DNA of 64,000 bases, taken from positions 2,604,001 to 2,668,000 of the forward strand of contig NW_025408677.1 in NCBI RefSeq assembly GCF_020360975.1, given 5' to 3'. The notes under the pieces are model-generated. The model searched no databases. It had not been told where the DNA came from and saw only the letters and a program-made list of their open reading frames with translations. Shown one piece after another: positions 62,575 to 64,000 of the stretch; position 1 is the stretch's first letter; the number at the start of each line of letters is the position of its first letter. The stretch is from Hirsutella rhossiliensis. Lineage: Eukaryota; Ascomycota; Sordariomycetes; Hypocreales; Ophiocordycipitaceae. The translations under genes and the position numbers were made by a program.

Positions 62575-64000
62575 GGCGATGATTGTTTTTTTCCCCCTGG
62601 GAAATTCGTTGCGGGCGCGCGCGGGGATTCAATGCCCCTTCCCGGGCCCCCCCCCGTCGCCTTCGTCTCGGGTGATGGGCGTTCGGAACTCCCAAGTTTG
62701 GCTTGTCGAAACGCTCTTAATGCTGCTGGTGCATGAAATGTCCAGGCTCCCCTGGTAGCGACGAGGAGGAGAAAGGGTCGACTACTCCGAATTCAATGGC
62801 GACGGGTAGCCCGGCGTCATCGAGGGATGGAAAAGCTCGGTCGGGTCCGACGAGAGAAATGGGAGGTTGGAGAAGGAAAGGAATGGTCGCGCTGCGTGTG
62901 CTGTCCGCGGCTTGGCCGTCGTCGGTGCGCAGAAGCAAGGAACGTAGGTAGGGCGGCGTCGTGAAAAGAAGAGCACAGCTCGCTCTCCGAGGTAAGGACG
63001 TGTTGCAATGGCCGGCCCGCCTCTGCGTCGAGTGCTTTGGCTCCAGCAGAACGAAGCCGTCGAAAAGGCGGCTCAGGGGGGGTGATGCTGCGCACGCACT
63101 CCACAACCAAGGGGGGACGAGTCGTGGCGGCTCTCCTCATGGTGGCTGGCTGAGGGGCTGAAGGCTGAAGCGGGGCAGGCAGGTTCCGTACCTTTTCATT
63201 CATTCTCATCGATGCCGATGGGAGATTAATACCTCTGTTCTGGGGATCAACGTGCGTCTTCTCAAGTACCGTGCTATCGGGGCCGGCTGGGATGGGCGCA
63301 TGCCGGGTACCTTAAAGGTTAGGTACAGTAGGTGTTTACATGCGCGGAGTATCTGTACGGAGTAACTAAAACCTTCCCTGATGCGCTAGCACATACCTGG
63401 CCTTGGGCACTCTCGCGCGGCCTGGGCGTCGGTACCTGACTATCAGACCTCATTAATTACAGGACGGATATCCGTACTCCATACTCCATCGGGACATGGA
63501 CGACTGCCGAGGTGTGACCCCATTGCTCTCGTCAGTACGGAGTATCCGTCCGTACAGTAGTACAGTGGACGCTTGCCTCCCTGGCCCAGCTACTTAGACC
63601 AGACACCACACACAATTTGAAAAACATGGGATGGGCCGGCCGTTTCCAACGGTCAAACGGCTGAATTACAAACGTACTGGCACATTGTTGGATGGGAGAG
63701 AGCAGATGATACCTGTCGACTCCATATGGGTCCGCATCCAACTAACAAAACCTCGTTTCCCATCCGCAAGGCTCATGGGTGACCATGAGTGACGCCTCCC
63801 TGCACGACCGTCGCAGCCTCGCAACAGGCGCGCCTTTCAGCGGTACAGCCCAGCAAAGTACCGGTACCCGGGTCATTGCTTTGGCCCAAGCCGCACAGCC
63901 GCTGCTCTCGTCATGAATCCTCCGAGACGCCGCCCCATGGCGCCAACCCCTTCCCTTGGTACTTACGCGTGGCCCTCCTGACGCACCTCTCCAAATCCCT
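62575..64000. other. Upstream region of TEA4 to the right edge
   Basis: About 1.4 kb, presumably TEA4 promoter and leader. It contains two TACGGAGTA words (63356-63364 and 63536-63544) in a GTAC-rich zone at 63300-63560. No coding exon or RNA gene is recognised up to the window end. Confidence 0.5.

Overview
The window is nuclear DNA from a filamentous ascomycete, most likely a sordariomycete of the order Hypocreales. The evidence is short introns of mostly 50-130 bp with GTRNGY donors and CTNAC branch points, G/C-ending codons in real exons, and proteins typical of that group: a Con7 zinc-finger factor, the Nox regulator NoxR, an SH3-type Tea4 polarity protein and an external NADH dehydrogenase. 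The species cannot be fixed from the sequence alone. I see no rRNA, tRNA, transposon or CRISPR array.

Layout: a J-domain chaperone runs off the left edge (1-439, -) and is divergent from mitochondrial glutamyl-tRNA synthetase (973-3151, +). noxR follows (3938-5855, -), then 3.7 kb without a recognised gene. The copper chaperone CCS1 (9600-10694, -) is head-to-head with mitoribosomal protein uL13m (11214-11819, +), which converges on uricase (12302-13282, -). Next come the TORC2 subunit Rictor/Avo3 (15633-19905, +), the fused thiamine enzyme THI20 (20713-23156, +, 11 exons), an unrecognised single-pass membrane protein (23475-25269, -), NDE1 (29047-30897, +) and the DEAD-box helicase DBP2 (31853-34376, +). 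A 13.6-kb stretch with no recognisable gene precedes CON7 (47988-49748, +). The right part holds AAR2 (52794-54329, +), the divergent ribosomal protein pair RPS16 (55302-56090, -) and RPL32 (56588-57417, +), and TEA4 (59058-62574, -).

These are single-copy housekeeping and developmental genes, not a biosynthetic or defence cluster. Loose functional links are mitochondrial translation and respiration (GluRS, uL13m, NDE1), redox control (NoxR, CCS1), RNA metabolism (DBP2, AAR2), polarity and growth (Rictor, TEA4, NoxR) and development (CON7). The points most worth a second look are the long DBP2 intron inside the codon after motif V, two GC-AG introns (Rictor and CON7), the recurrent micro first exons, the very large non-coding region upstream of CON7, and the shared RPS16/RPL32 promoter. 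Exon boundaries were derived by hand and checked for reading-frame consistency. No alignment or RNA data were available.
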